In this document: positions 8,761-18,100 of the stretch, one piece after another
How the letters are laid out: each line of letters starts with the position of its first letter
Numbering within the stretch: position 1 is the stretch's first letter
NCBI GenBank assembly: GCA_949292905.1
Contig: CASFAV010000008.1
Coordinates: 1 to 64,000 of the forward strand
DNA: 64,000 bases
Direction of reading: 5' to 3'
From: an uncultured Eubacteriales bacterium
GTDB taxonomy: Bacteria > Bacillota > Clostridia > Christensenellales > DTU072
Translations under genes and position numbers: made by a program
The notes under the pieces: model-generated
The model's input: only the letters and a program-made list of their open reading frames with translations
Told to the model about the DNA's origin: nothing
The model's database searches: none

Positions 8761-9639
8761 TTACTTTTTCGCCTTCTTCACGCGCTCGAGCCTCGCCTTC
8801 AACGCGTCGAGGGTGCGTATAGTCGCCGCTATGTCGATCGCGCTCCTGTCGCGCCCTACCCTGACGCTCCTCACGAAGTCGTCCGAAAGGCTCTGGAGAT
8901 AATCGTCGTTCACCGCGGCGAGCGCTTTCGCGAGCTCCTTGAAATCTTCGCAGTAACGCTCCCTCTGCCATACGTAGAACTCCGCTTCCAGTCCGCTCGA
9001 AGGAAGCGGGCTCGAAGATCCTTCGAGATAATTCCTTATATTCGTCTGTATCTCGATATACGCGCCGTACTTCAAGTCGCTCCACGCGCAATCCGCAGGC
9101 GGATACGCCACTTCCTTCTTGTACCAGTTAAGCGTCAGGTTGTCTATCGGCATGTGGCAATAGTCGAAATAGCCTTCGTCGATATATTTATCCGCGCCGT
9201 CGTAGCAATAGAGGTATTTGAATACCATATTGACCGCTTTCTGCGCTTTGCCGTACGCTACGGGTTGATATCTTTTCCTGTTGTCCTCGTTGAAAAGGGT
9301 GAGGAATTCGGTACACACCGCCTTGTGCCACTCGTCGAAGCCTTCGCGCGACATTACGTCGTAACTTTTCCTGCCGTCGACGGTGTCTATCTCGCCGCCT
9401 TTATGGAAATATGCGTAGAAGGAGTCCCTGAGATAGGTAAGCGCCCTTTCTTTCTCGACGGCGCCGTCCCCGCCTTCGTCGTCGGTCGCCTTCTTCAGAG
9501 TGCGCACCGCCATATCGTTGAACGCGGAATCGATCGCCTTTTTCCAGCCCTTCTCGCTCGAATAATAATCGTCTATAACGTCTATCGAATAATTACGCTC
9601 GTTCGCATAAAAATATTTCTTGTATTCTTTAATATCCAT
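8761..9639 (-). CDS. hypothetical cytosolic protein
   Basis: A 292-residue protein with no signal peptide and no family I recognise. It is rich in aromatic and charged residues (for example KYFYANERNYSIDVIDDYY near the start) and probably largely helical, with a basic C-terminal helix ending RLERVKKAKK. The ATG at 9639 is preferred over an upstream in-frame start at 9714 because AAGGAGAA lies eight bases upstream. It has its own promoter and terminator, so it is a single-gene unit. Confidence 0.7.
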   Translation of the reverse strand: MDIKEYKKYFYANERNYSIDVIDDYYSSEKGWKKAIDSAFNDMAVRTLKKATDDEGGDGAVEKERALTYLRDSFYAYFHKGGEIDTVDGRKSYDVMSREGFDEWHKAVCTEFLTLFNEDNRKRYQPVAYGKAQKAVNMVFKYLYCYDGADKYIDEGYFDYCHMPIDNLTLNWYKKEVAYPPADCAWSDLKYGAYIEIQTNIRNYLEGSSSPLPSSGLEAEFYVWQRERYCEDFKELAKALAAVNDDYLQSLSDDFVRSVRVGRDRSAIDIAATIRTLDALKARLERVKKAKK

Positions 9640-9801
9640 CGTCGTTTCTCCTTTATGAAATTTAACGCCGTTCCCCCTTACGCGGGCGCTACGCAAAGAC
9701 GGCGCCTCAGACATTAATCCCGATAAGTTCCGGTCATTTCACAATCATACTCTCGCCCTCCTCGTAAGTCCGACGAGCGTCGGAAAAGCATTCTTTCTTT
9801 A

Positions 9802-9830
9802 ATTATAATCCCACGGGAAATAAAATTCAA
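9802..9830 (-). promoter_or_regulatory. promoter of the hypothetical gene
   Basis: On the minus strand TTGAAT (9830-9825), 17-bp spacer, TATAAT (9807-9802). The 305-bp gap 9640-9944 otherwise holds only the guaA terminator. Confidence 0.75.
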
Positions 9831-9908
9831 TAGTACACTTTTCCCGTGCGCCGTCGCCCCTTCCCGACGCGCAGGAAACGCGGACTTTCCTCGCGGAACG
9901 CACGAAAA

Positions 9909-9928
9909 AACGCCCCGTTCGGGGCGTT
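9909..9928 (-). terminator. terminator of guaA
   Basis: Stem AACGCCCC/GGGGCGTT with a short loop, followed on the minus strand by TTTTTTCG. Confidence 0.9.
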
Positions 9929-9944
9929 GGTTTTTTGAAGTTTC

Positions 9945-11222
9945 TTACTCCCACTCTATCGTGCCGGTGGGCTTGGGGGTGATGTCGTAAAGAACGCGGT
10001 TCACGCCCTTCACTTCCGTAAGGATCCTGTCGGTGATCTTCTTGAGCACGGCGTAGTCGATAGGTTCGATCGTCGCGGTCATCGCGTCAACCGTGTTGAC
10101 GGCACGGATGATAACGGGCCACTCGAAGCACCTCGCGTTGTCTCTCACGCCCACGCTCTTGAGATCGGGGATAAGCGTGAAGTACTGCCATACCTTGCCG
10201 CGGAGTCCCGCTTTGTCGAATTCTTCGCGCAGGATTGCGTCGCTCTCTCTCACCGCTTCCAGCCTGTCGCGGGTGATGGCTCCCAGGCACCTTACGCCCA
10301 GTCCCGGTCCGGGGAAGGGTTGACGGTAGACCATGTCGTCGGGAAGTCCGAGCGCCTTGCCGCAGGCGCGCACTTCGTCTTTGAAGAGATATTTGAGGGG
10401 CTCCACGAGCTCGAATTTAAGGTCGTCGGGAAGTCCGCCCACGTTGTGGTGAGATTTCACTATTTTGTTGGTTTTGGTTCCCGATTCCACTATATCGGGA
10501 TATATAGTTCCCTGCGCGAGGAAATCGATACCGTCGAGCTTGCGCGCTTCTTCTTCGAATACGCGGATGAATTCGGCGCCGATTATCTTCCTCTTCTTCT
10601 CGGGATCGCTGACTCCCGCGAGCTTATCGAGGAACCTGTCCACGGAGTCGGAATAGATGAGAGTGGCGCCTAACTCCTCGCGGAAAACTCTGATGACCTG
10701 CTCGGGTTCGCCTTTACGGAGAAGTCCGTGATTGACGTGCACGCAGACGAGCTGCTTGCCGATGGCTTTGATGAGAAGCGCCGCGACGACGGAGGAGTCT
10801 ACGCCGCCCGAAAGAGCGAGCAATACCTTCTTGTCCCCTATCTGCTTGCGGAGAAGTTCGACCTGATCGTCGATGAAGTTCGCCATGTTCCAGTTGGCTT
10901 CGCACTTGCATGTGTCGAATACGAAGCTCTTGACTTCCGCTTCGGTGATCGCGGGGCACTTGTCGGTCTTATGGTCGAGAGCGACTACCGGAACGCCCGA
11001 AGAATAAATCTCGTCCTTTACGTCGATCGCTACTCCGTCCACGACGTTGTTGGGTCCGCCGTTCAGTATAACGCCTTTGACGTTGGAAAGCGCTTTGAAT
11101 TCGGCGCCGGTGATATCGTGGGGGTAGATCTCGGAATACACGCCGTAAGCGCGGATAGCCCTCGCGAGGGCGGAATTGTTCTCGGAGCCGAGATCGATGA
11201 TGGCGATCATATCCTGTTTCAT
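9945..11222 (-). CDS. guaA: GMP synthetase with an internally deleted glutaminase domain
   Basis: GuaA converts XMP to GMP with ATP and an amino donor. The ATP-pyrophosphatase domain is intact: SGGVDSS at residues 138-144, KRKIIGAEFI, LAQGTIYPDIVES and SHHNVGGLP. The C-terminal dimerisation domain is also intact (PFPGPGLGVR to KPTGTIEWE). The N-terminal class-I glutamine amidotransferase domain starts normally (IAIIDLGSENNSALARAIR, LNGGPNNV). After GVPVVAL it jumps to the end of the domain, so the nucleophile-cysteine motif (usually GICYG) and the HPE motif are both missing. The protein is 425 residues against about 510 for the family, an internal loss of around 85 residues. It should use free ammonia or ammonia from a partner glutaminase. 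It is transcribed alone from the promoter at 11280-11309. Confidence 0.93.
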   Translation of the reverse strand: MKQDMIAIIDLGSENNSALARAIRAYGVYSEIYPHDITGAEFKALSNVKGVILNGGPNNVVDGVAIDVKDEIYSSGVPVVALDHKTDKCPAITEAEVKSFVFDTCKCEANWNMANFIDDQVELLRKQIGDKKVLLALSGGVDSSVVAALLIKAIGKQLVCVHVNHGLLRKGEPEQVIRVFREELGATLIYSDSVDRFLDKLAGVSDPEKKRKIIGAEFIRVFEEEARKLDGIDFLAQGTIYPDIVESGTKTNKIVKSHHNVGGLPDDLKFELVEPLKYLFKDEVRACGKALGLPDDMVYRQPFPGPGLGVRCLGAITRDRLEAVRESDAILREEFDKAGLRGKVWQYFTLIPDLKSVGVRDNARCFEWPVIIRAVNTVDAMTATIEPIDYAVLKKITDRILTEVKGVNRVLYDITPKPTGTIEWE

Positions 11223-11279
11223 AGTTGCTCTCCTTTCGTATTTGAAAATAAAAAAACGCGATGCGTATTTTATGGTAAA

Positions 11280-11309
11280 AATATATCACCGCGCACGCGC
11301 GTATGTCAA
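11280..11309 (-). promoter_or_regulatory. guaA promoter
   Basis: TTGACA (11309-11304), 18-bp spacer, TATATT (11285-11280) on the minus strand. No purine riboswitch fold was recognised in the roughly 50-base leader. Confidence 0.7.
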
Positions 11310-11396
11310 ATTCTTTAGATATTGTTTCTTATTTATTTGACTATAATTTTATACCGGACAACGGCGCGCGCACGGCGCGCGTGAGAGGATCGCCGT

Positions 11397-12209
11397 TCAT
11401 AGCGCTACCGCCGCGGCTAAAGCTCCCGCGAAAAGAAGGGAGATGAGATTGACCAGATCGTTATCCATAAAGCGCGCTCCGCGTACGAGCGTTGCGGGCG
11501 CGCCGCAATGGATCTCTTTTTCGGTAAGTTCTCCGCACTCGTTGCAGCGGTACAGCGCCTGCAAAGAAGCGCCGAGAACGGAATCCGCGAGAGTGCCCGC
11601 GAACGCCGCGGCGAACGCAACGGCGAAGCGTATAACGTCGTAGCCGTTGCCGAAAGGAAGGGCGAGGGCGGCTACCGCCGCGGCGCCCGCGGCGGCGGCG
11701 AAAAGGCCGAGCAACGTCACTCCCCCGCTCAGTCCCCTTTTGACGGGACGGAAAGTGAGGATACCGCGCGCTGTGCAGCGCGAGAGGATACCTATGTCGG
11801 AGGCCGCGGAATCGGCAAAGCCCGCGGCGAGCGCGGCTACGAAGGCGGTGTAGAAGGACTGTATCCCCGTTGAAAACCACACCGCAGAGAAAATGAGGGC
11901 GGGCAGCCCGTTGCATATCACCTGCACGACGCCGCGCGTACCCGTTCTTTTATGGATACCCGCTTCGCGCTCCGCTCTCGTCTTTCTGCCGACGAAAGAG
12001 AGTATCCCCGACATAAGGAAAGCGCCCGCGTATAACGCAAGCCCTGCGTATCCCGTAAAGACCGTTGCCGCAACGAGAATGACCGCGGCGACTGCCGTCG
12101 CCGCGGGAGTTAAAAGTTTCTTGAACAATGATAGCGCCGCCACCGCGACGGCAACGCCCGCCGCTACCGCGACTGCGATAACGTCTATATCTTCGTACGG
12201 CATTTCCAC
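11397..12209 (-). CDS. DUF92 family integral membrane protein
   Basis: A polytopic membrane protein of 270 residues with about seven hydrophobic segments rich in Ala and Val. The family signatures are present: KRTGTRGVVQVICNG at about 87-101, a FADSAASDIGILS stretch, a GLSGGVTLLGL stretch and the late ADSVLGASLQALYRC. DUF92 includes the plant phytyl-phosphate kinase VTE6, so an isoprenoid-phosphate kinase role is possible, but it is unproven in bacteria. The short cytosolic insert CNEC plus a later Cys may bind a metal. The start is uncertain: GTG at 12209 or ATG two codons later, neither with a well-spaced Shine-Dalgarno site. Confidence 0.75.
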   Translation of the reverse strand: MEMPYEDIDVIAVAVAAGVAVAVAALSLFKKLLTPAATAVAAVILVAATVFTGYAGLALYAGAFLMSGILSFVGRKTRAEREAGIHKRTGTRGVVQVICNGLPALIFSAVWFSTGIQSFYTAFVAALAAGFADSAASDIGILSRCTARGILTFRPVKRGLSGGVTLLGLFAAAAGAAAVAALALPFGNGYDVIRFAVAFAAAFAGTLADSVLGASLQALYRCNECGELTEKEIHCGAPATLVRGARFMDNDLVNLISLLFAGALAAAVAL

Positions 12210-12214
12210 CTACG

Positions 12215-12239
12215 AAAAAAGCCCGCGTGGGGCTTTTTT
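12215..12239 (-). terminator. terminator between the Cys4 protein and DUF92 genes
   Basis: AAAAAAGCCC/GGGCTTTTTT with a 5-base loop, flanked by A- and T-runs so that it can act on both strands. Confidence 0.85.
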
Positions 12240-12252
12240 CTTTTCCTTTCGG

Positions 12253-12627
12253 TTAAGCTTTTTTCTTTGCGGCTTTCGCTTTGGGAGCGGCTTTCGCTGC
12301 GGGAGCCTTCTCTTCGGCTTTCGCTTCCGCTTTGACTTCGGCTTTCGCCTCCGCCTTTACTTCCTCGGCTTTCGCTTTGGGAGCGGCTTTCGCTTTGGGA
12401 GCGGCTTTCGCTTTGGGAGCGGCGGCTTTCTTCGCCTTCTTCACTTCTTTTGCTTCCGCTTCCGCTTTCGCCTGTTCCATTCTCTCGTAAGCTTTGGCAC
12501 AAGGATATTCCTCTTCGCCGCGGCAGTAATCGCAGTAAGGCATATGCCTGCACATATCCATTCCGCGATCCTCGCTTTCGTGCCATTTAACTATATCGAG
12601 ATGCGTTTGCACTTCGCTGTAATTCAT
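12253..12627 (-). CDS. small Cys4 protein with a histone-H1-like Ala/Lys/Pro tail
   Basis: A 124-residue protein in two parts. The N-terminal half has four cysteines spaced C26-x5-C32-x2-C35-x7-C43, which could form a small zinc site. From about residue 53 the rest is almost only Ala, Lys, Glu and Pro, with repeats of the type APKAKA and EVKAEAKA, encoded by visibly repetitive 18-base units. Such tails resemble eukaryotic H1 and bacterial H1-like proteins that bind DNA without sequence specificity. A nucleic-acid role is therefore inferred, not shown. Expression signals are strong: AGGAGG eight bases before the ATG and a consensus promoter just upstream. Confidence 0.75.
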   Translation of the reverse strand: MNYSEVQTHLDIVKWHESEDRGMDMCRHMPYCDYCRGEEEYPCAKAYERMEQAKAEAEAKEVKKAKKAAAPKAKAAPKAKAAPKAKAEEVKAEAKAEVKAEAKAEEKAPAAKAAPKAKAAKKKA

Positions 12628-12659
12628 ACCTTTACCTCCTGGTTATTAAATTATCGATA

Positions 12660-12688
12660 ATTATATTCGCATTTCCGATAAAATGCAA
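12660..12688 (-). promoter_or_regulatory. promoter of the H1-like gene
   Basis: TTGCAT (12688-12683), 17-bp spacer, TATAAT (12665-12660) on the minus strand, directly after the stop of the lipoprotein gene. Confidence 0.8.
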
Positions 12689-12693
12689 CCGTT

Positions 12694-14883
12694 TTAGCCC
12701 AAATATACGTCGTATATTTCTTTCTTTATTTTCTTGACGTTGATATCGATAACGCCCTTCACGGATTCGTTCACCGTAAGTTTGTTCTTCTCGTCGCGTT
12801 CGAATATGTCTTCCGGCACGTCGGACACGAAGGCGTTGTACTTGAGGGTGCGGTTCTCCGTCTTGAGCCCGTCGCGGAGAGTCTCGTAAAGGCTCTTGCC
12901 CGTCGAAGGATTGACGCGGCTCTTGAGATAGGCGATTATCTCGGCGTCCGTCCCGCCGAGGGCGAGCTCCTCGTCGTTCACGCCCGCGAAAGGAGTGGAG
13001 CTTATCATCATGAGGTGCACGCCGTAATTCGAGCAAGAATACGCAAGATGTCCGTCCGCGTCGAAGGCGTTGCCCACCTTGCCCGCGCCGCCGAGCGCGG
13101 CGTTGTCGTAGGTGAATATCGCCTCTCCGAGTTCGTTGAAGGCGTCCACCCAGCCCGAATCCTCGGGATCGGCGGTCATCAGATAACCGTATGCGTTATT
13201 GAAGATGCCGGGGTCGTCGTTGTATTTGTAGAGATATTCGAGGAAGAGCTCCGTGGCTTCCGAAGCCTTGTTCTCGCTCGTTCCGCCATAGATCTCCGCA
13301 AGCTTCGTTTCGAGCTCCGCGATAACGTCCTTCACAAGCACTTCGTCTCCGAAAGGCTCGACGGTTTCGGCGTCCTCGGGATCGTACTTCTCCGCGTCAT
13401 AGTCGGCGTTCGAAGGCTCGGTCGTCAGTATCGAAAGGAAATATTCGGTGAATTCCTCGATCGACGCTTCGTCGTCGCCCGCTTCCTCGAGGAAAAACTC
13501 CATCTCGTCGGTGAACGAGAAGAGGATCTGATATACGTAATAATAATCGGAAATATCCGTGATCGCGGGATAATAATACACGGTGTCAAGACCGTTCTTT
13601 ATAGCGGTAACGAAAGCGTCTTTATTCGCCTCGGCGTCGGCGCCGTAGGAATTCTTGCCGGTAGTGTAAAGATAACGGTATTCTTCGGCTATCTTCGCGT
13701 CGGATATGACGCCGTCCGCTCCCGCGGTATTGTCCGCGGCAAGATATATCTCCGCCTGGAGCGCGCTCAATACCGCGCTTTCGTATTGCGCCTTGTAGAA
13801 GTATTCCATCGTCTTGTAGGAATTCTTGATGTTCTCCACGGTCACGCGGTAAGCTTCGATCTTGTATTTGTCGCCGCTCTTCTCCGCGTCGGCGTATTCC
13901 TGTTCGATGTCGCGGATACGGCAAGCCGCTTTGATCTCGTCGGGTATCTCGGAATCCTTGGCATACCTCGATATGGGATCGAAATCCCCTATCGTTATCT
14001 CGGCGTAATCGGTGGGTTCTTCGGCTTCTTCTCGGGTATCGCGAGGATATACCAGTTTGTAATCGTATGTGAGCGTATGCGCTTCTTCGGTCACGTTGCC
14101 GTCCTTGTCGGTGACGTTCTCGGTGAAAGAAATGACGAAATTCTTGTCCTCGGTGCGCTCGGAATTATCCTCGGAAGCTTCCGAACTGAACGCCGTGGTG
14201 TAAGCTCCGGCAGGAACGACGAACGCCTCGGACTTCTCGCCGTTATCGTATACTACCTGTATCTTCACGCGGTCGGTGTCGAGCTCGTTGCCTACGTAGC
14301 AACCTTCGCCGTCATGGAAAAACTTCGCGAAATACGCTTCGGTTTCCTCCGCGAAAACTATCTCTTTCACGTTTTCCGCGGGGATGGCGTTCATGATGCG
14401 GTTGAGATCTTCCTGATAAGCTTCCTCTTCGGCGGTCTCGATACCGGAGTCTATGCTCGAATTCACCGCGTATATCGCCGCGTATTTCTCGGCTACGGTA
14501 AGAACGTCGACGGGATTGACTTTCGCGCCGCCGCCTACGAGCACGCTCTTACGCGCCGCGCTCACGGCGTCACCGGTAAGATGGACCATCGCTTCCGTGA
14601 GGAGATATTTGGTCTGTATCTTGGTGCTGATGCAAACGTCGAGTGTGTCCTCCACGCTGTAGCCGTAATAATTGATGTAATAGTATCCCATACTGTTGAA
14701 GTAATCCATCAACTCGTTATAGGAAACGGTGAGCGTGATCCCTTTATTGGTGATCGTGACGTAATTTTCGTTAGCCGCCCTGTCGTCGTTCTTCTTGACG
14801 AAAGTGCACCCCGCGGCGCAGGCGGCGAGCATCGCCGCGATCAGAAGGACAGCAAGTAAGCTGAAAAATCTTTTCTTGAACAT
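12694..14883 (-). CDS. PrsA/SurA-like foldase lipoprotein
   Basis: A 729-residue exported lipoprotein. The signal peptide ends around LAAC (C22) or AAGC (C26). The N-terminal mature part (ITNKGITLTVSYNELMDYF ... IQTKYLLTEAMV) has the look of the SurA_N chaperone helix bundle. Near the C-terminus YGVHLMMISS resembles the strand that carries the histidine in parvulin PPIase domains, but a complete parvulin domain is not obvious. The middle is long, acidic and Tyr-rich. Placement directly downstream of mfd matches Clostridia, where a PrsA/SurA-type gene commonly follows mfd. It has its own promoter, so it may also be expressed apart from mfd. Confidence 0.6.
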   Translation of the reverse strand: MFKKRFFSLLAVLLIAAMLAACAAGCTFVKKNDDRAANENYVTITNKGITLTVSYNELMDYFNSMGYYYINYYGYSVEDTLDVCISTKIQTKYLLTEAMVHLTGDAVSAARKSVLVGGGAKVNPVDVLTVAEKYAAIYAVNSSIDSGIETAEEEAYQEDLNRIMNAIPAENVKEIVFAEETEAYFAKFFHDGEGCYVGNELDTDRVKIQVVYDNGEKSEAFVVPAGAYTTAFSSEASEDNSERTEDKNFVISFTENVTDKDGNVTEEAHTLTYDYKLVYPRDTREEAEEPTDYAEITIGDFDPISRYAKDSEIPDEIKAACRIRDIEQEYADAEKSGDKYKIEAYRVTVENIKNSYKTMEYFYKAQYESAVLSALQAEIYLAADNTAGADGVISDAKIAEEYRYLYTTGKNSYGADAEANKDAFVTAIKNGLDTVYYYPAITDISDYYYVYQILFSFTDEMEFFLEEAGDDEASIEEFTEYFLSILTTEPSNADYDAEKYDPEDAETVEPFGDEVLVKDVIAELETKLAEIYGGTSENKASEATELFLEYLYKYNDDPGIFNNAYGYLMTADPEDSGWVDAFNELGEAIFTYDNAALGGAGKVGNAFDADGHLAYSCSNYGVHLMMISSTPFAGVNDEELALGGTDAEIIAYLKSRVNPSTGKSLYETLRDGLKTENRTLKYNAFVSDVPEDIFERDEKNKLTVNESVKGVIDINVKKIKKEIYDVYLG

Positions 14884-14943
14884 TAGGGTTTAACTCCTTA
14901 ATTCGGGGGACTCTCCGTCGGAAAGTTCCCATAAGTAATAAGC

Positions 14944-14972
14944 ATTATACCCTATAGAGGGCGAAAAGACAA
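14944..14972 (-). promoter_or_regulatory. promoter of the PrsA/SurA-like gene
   Basis: TTGTCT (14972-14967), 17-bp spacer, TATAAT (14949-14944) on the minus strand. The gap 14884-15119 shows nothing else. Confidence 0.75.
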
Positions 14973-15119
14973 GGGAAATGCGGTAAAATTTTATACGGGC
15001 GCGTGTATATAATGTGAATTTTTGCGTGTGTGCGGGTGAACGGGCGCGTCTGCCGCGAAAGGATAACGCCGCGGGATGCTCTCACGGGCGCGCTTTCGCG
15101 CCCGCATGACGCGCGAAGT

Positions 15120-18100
15120 TCACTCCGCGTAAGAGTCCGCGCCGCCTTCGGGCGCGGCGGCGGTGAGAAAATCTATGACGAAATCGAGCCGCGCGCTCAC
15201 GCCGTGTACGCGCGGCGAGAAGATCACCTGAGGCGGCGCGACGGGCACGAGCACCGCGCTCGCGCGGTATTTGTCCAATGCGTTCAGAAGTCCCGCGTTC
15301 TTCAGCGAAACGTCCTCGTAAAACACTATCCCGTAGCCCCTCTCGGCAACGGTGACCTTCTTCACGCCGAGATTGCGGGCGAGATTTTTGATGAGTCCCA
15401 CTTTGATCAGGTTCTCCGCCGCCTGCGGAAGCGCGCCGTACACGTCGCGTACCTCTTTCAGATACTCTTCGTATTCCCCTACGCCGCTCAGAGAGGATAT
15501 GCGCTTGTAGAAAGCCACCCTTCCGCCGCCGTCCGCGATGTAATCGGCGGGCAATGCGGTATCCCCTTCGACGACTATTTCCACTTCGTTGAGCGCGTTC
15601 ACCTTCTCGCCGCGCATCTCTCCCACGCATTCGCGCAGGATCTTGCAATATAGGTCGTAGCCCACTTTCTCCATATTGCCGTGCTGCTCTCTGCCGAGAA
15701 CGTTGCCCGCTCCGCGTATCTCGAGGTCCTGCATGGCTATCTTGAATCCGCTGCCGAGCTCGGTATATCTCATCAGCGCGTCCAGCCGCTTGCCGGCGTT
15801 CTCGGTGAGCACCTTCCCCTCTCTCACCGTGAAATAGGCGTAAGCGAGGTTATGGCTCCTGCCAACCCTGCCGCGCAGCTGGTAGAGTTCCGCAAGCCCC
15901 AGCCTGTCGGCGTCGATGACTATCAGAGTGTTGGCGTCGGGAATGTCTATGCCGTTCTCGATGATAGTGGTGGCGATCAGTACGTCCGCTTCCTTGTTGT
16001 AAAAAGCGCGTATCCTCTCTTCGAGCAAGGCGTCGTCCATCTGTCCGTGAGCGTAGATCACGCGGGCGCCGTCGCCGAGAAGCTCGCTCACTTCGCGGTG
16101 GAATTTCTCTATGCCCTGCACCCTGTTGAAGAGTATGAATACCTGCCCGCCGCGGCTGAGTTCGCGGGTGCATGCGTCTTTGATGAGCGCGTCGGTACAT
16201 TCGACGACGTAGGTCTCGACGGGCAGTCTCATCGCCGGCGGCGTTTCGAGAGTGGAGATGTCGCGTATGCCGCTCAAAGCCATGTGCAACGTGCGCGGTA
16301 TCGGCGTCGCGGACATGCTCAACACGTTCACGTTGTTCTTGAGCACCTTTATCTTTTCCTTGTGCTCCACTCCGAAACGTTGCTCCTCGTCCAGAACGAG
16401 CAAGCCGAGATCCTTGAAAACGACGTCTTTCCCGAGCAGCCTGTGCGTAGCGACGACGACGCTCGTTTCGCCCGATTTAATGCGTTCGAGGGCGCTCTTT
16501 ATCCCCTCTCGGGATACCAAACGCGACAAAAGGTCTATCTTTATCCCGAACGGCGCAAAACGTTCGGACAGGGTGTTGTAGTGCTGTTGACAAAGTATCG
16601 TGGTGGGCGAAAGGAACGCCGCCTGCTTGCCTTCGATTATGGTCTTGAATATGGCGCGCACCGCGACTTCGGTCTTACCGAAGCCCACGTCGCCGCACAA
16701 AAGGCGGTCCATGACCTTGCCCTTTTCCATATCCTCTTTTATCTCCGCGATCGCTACGAGCTGGTCGTCCGTTTCCTCGTAAGGGAAGCTGTCCTCGAGC
16801 TCCTTCTGCCAGACGGTGTCGGCGGAATACTTATATCCTTTGGCGCGAAGTCTCTTTTCGTAAAGGGCAACGAGGTCGGTAGCCATTTTCTTCACAGAAC
16901 CGCGCACGCGCTCCTTGACGCGCTCGAATTCCTTACTGCCGAGCTTATTGAGTTGCGGGGTGCCCCCGCCCGTGTATTTGTCCACTTCGTCGAGGCGGTC
17001 GGTGGGAAGGTAGAGTCTGTCGCCCCCTCTGTAAAGGATACAATAATAATCCTTCGTGCCCATCGAAGTGGTGAGCGTGACGAGCCCTTCGCTCATACCT
17101 ATACCGTGCCGCTCGTGCACGACGTAATCCCCTTTTTCGGGCATTACGAAAGCCTGCTTCTTACGCGCCGCGCTCTTTCGCGGCGGTGCGGTGCGCCGCA
17201 CGACGTCGTCCGTACCTATCACGCACAGCTTCGCCGCGGGCAAAACGAAGCCGCGCGGAAGCCTCTCCGGAACTATTATGACGGGATAGTCGTCCTCGGT
17301 ATCCGAGGTTATCCTTACGCCTATGTCGCTCTCGCGGAAAAATTCCGCAAGAGTTTGCGCCGTACCCTCGTCGCCCGCGTAAATAAGCGTCTGCGAGCCG
17401 CCGACGCAAAGGTTCCTCACGTCCGCGGCGAGCGCCTCGTAATTGGAGCTGTAGCGGGTGAGCGGAAGCGACTTCAGACTGAATATCGCCTGCGGCTCGA
17501 ATATCGGATTAGCCGAGGTGATCTGCTGGAATCCCAGAAGGGTGCGCCGCTTCAGCGCGGCGAGCGCTTCCTCTGCCGTGAAAAGGCTCGTAACATGCTC
17601 CGCCGTGACGGCTCCCGCCTCCGCAAGGCTCTTGACTCTCACCCGGTGCGCGTTGACGTAAAGTCTGAGCTTCTCGTCTACCGCGCGCGGCTCGTCGACT
17701 ACCACGACGGCGTCTTCGGGAAGATAGCTTATTATGTCGTCGGTGCTCTCCCTGACGAACGGGAGCGCCCACACGAGCGACGGATCTGTGGGGTCGGCTT
17801 CAAGCCTCTCCGACACGGAATCGATATGCTCGCTCAACTCTCGAAACGCCTTTTTCCTCAACGCGGAAAGGCGCTTCAGGGCTCTGTCGGCTACACTTCG
17901 GGATACTAAAATATCGCTTATCGGCGCGAAGGTCACTTCGTTCGTTTCGCGTACCGACAGCATGGTATCGGGCGCGAAAAGCCTGATGCTCTCTATCTCG
18001 TCGCCGAAAAATTCCAACCTTACCGGGAGCTCGGCACCCGCGTTCCACACGTCGAAGACGTCGCCGCGCACGGCGAATTCTCCCGCTTTCTGCACCTGTT

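Noticed and set aside
11223..11279. Purine riboswitch upstream of guaA
   Set aside because: The predicted leader is only about 50 bases and does not show the conserved purine-aptamer core.
11461..11916. 151-codon minus-strand frame inside the DUF92 gene
   Set aside because: Arg-rich shadow frame of a GC-rich real gene; the same pattern appears opposite or within mfd, gyrA, mnmG and secA.
12281..12490. CRISPR or tandem-repeat array suspected from repeated GCTTTCGCTTTGGGAGCG units
   Set aside because: The repeats are the coding sequence of the Ala/Lys tail of the gene at 12253-12627; there are no unique spacers.
13015..14859. 614-codon plus-strand frame opposite the PrsA/SurA-like gene
   Set aside because: A long antisense shadow caused by codon bias; no signal peptide, domain or ribosome-binding site, whereas the minus-strand gene has a lipobox and promoter.
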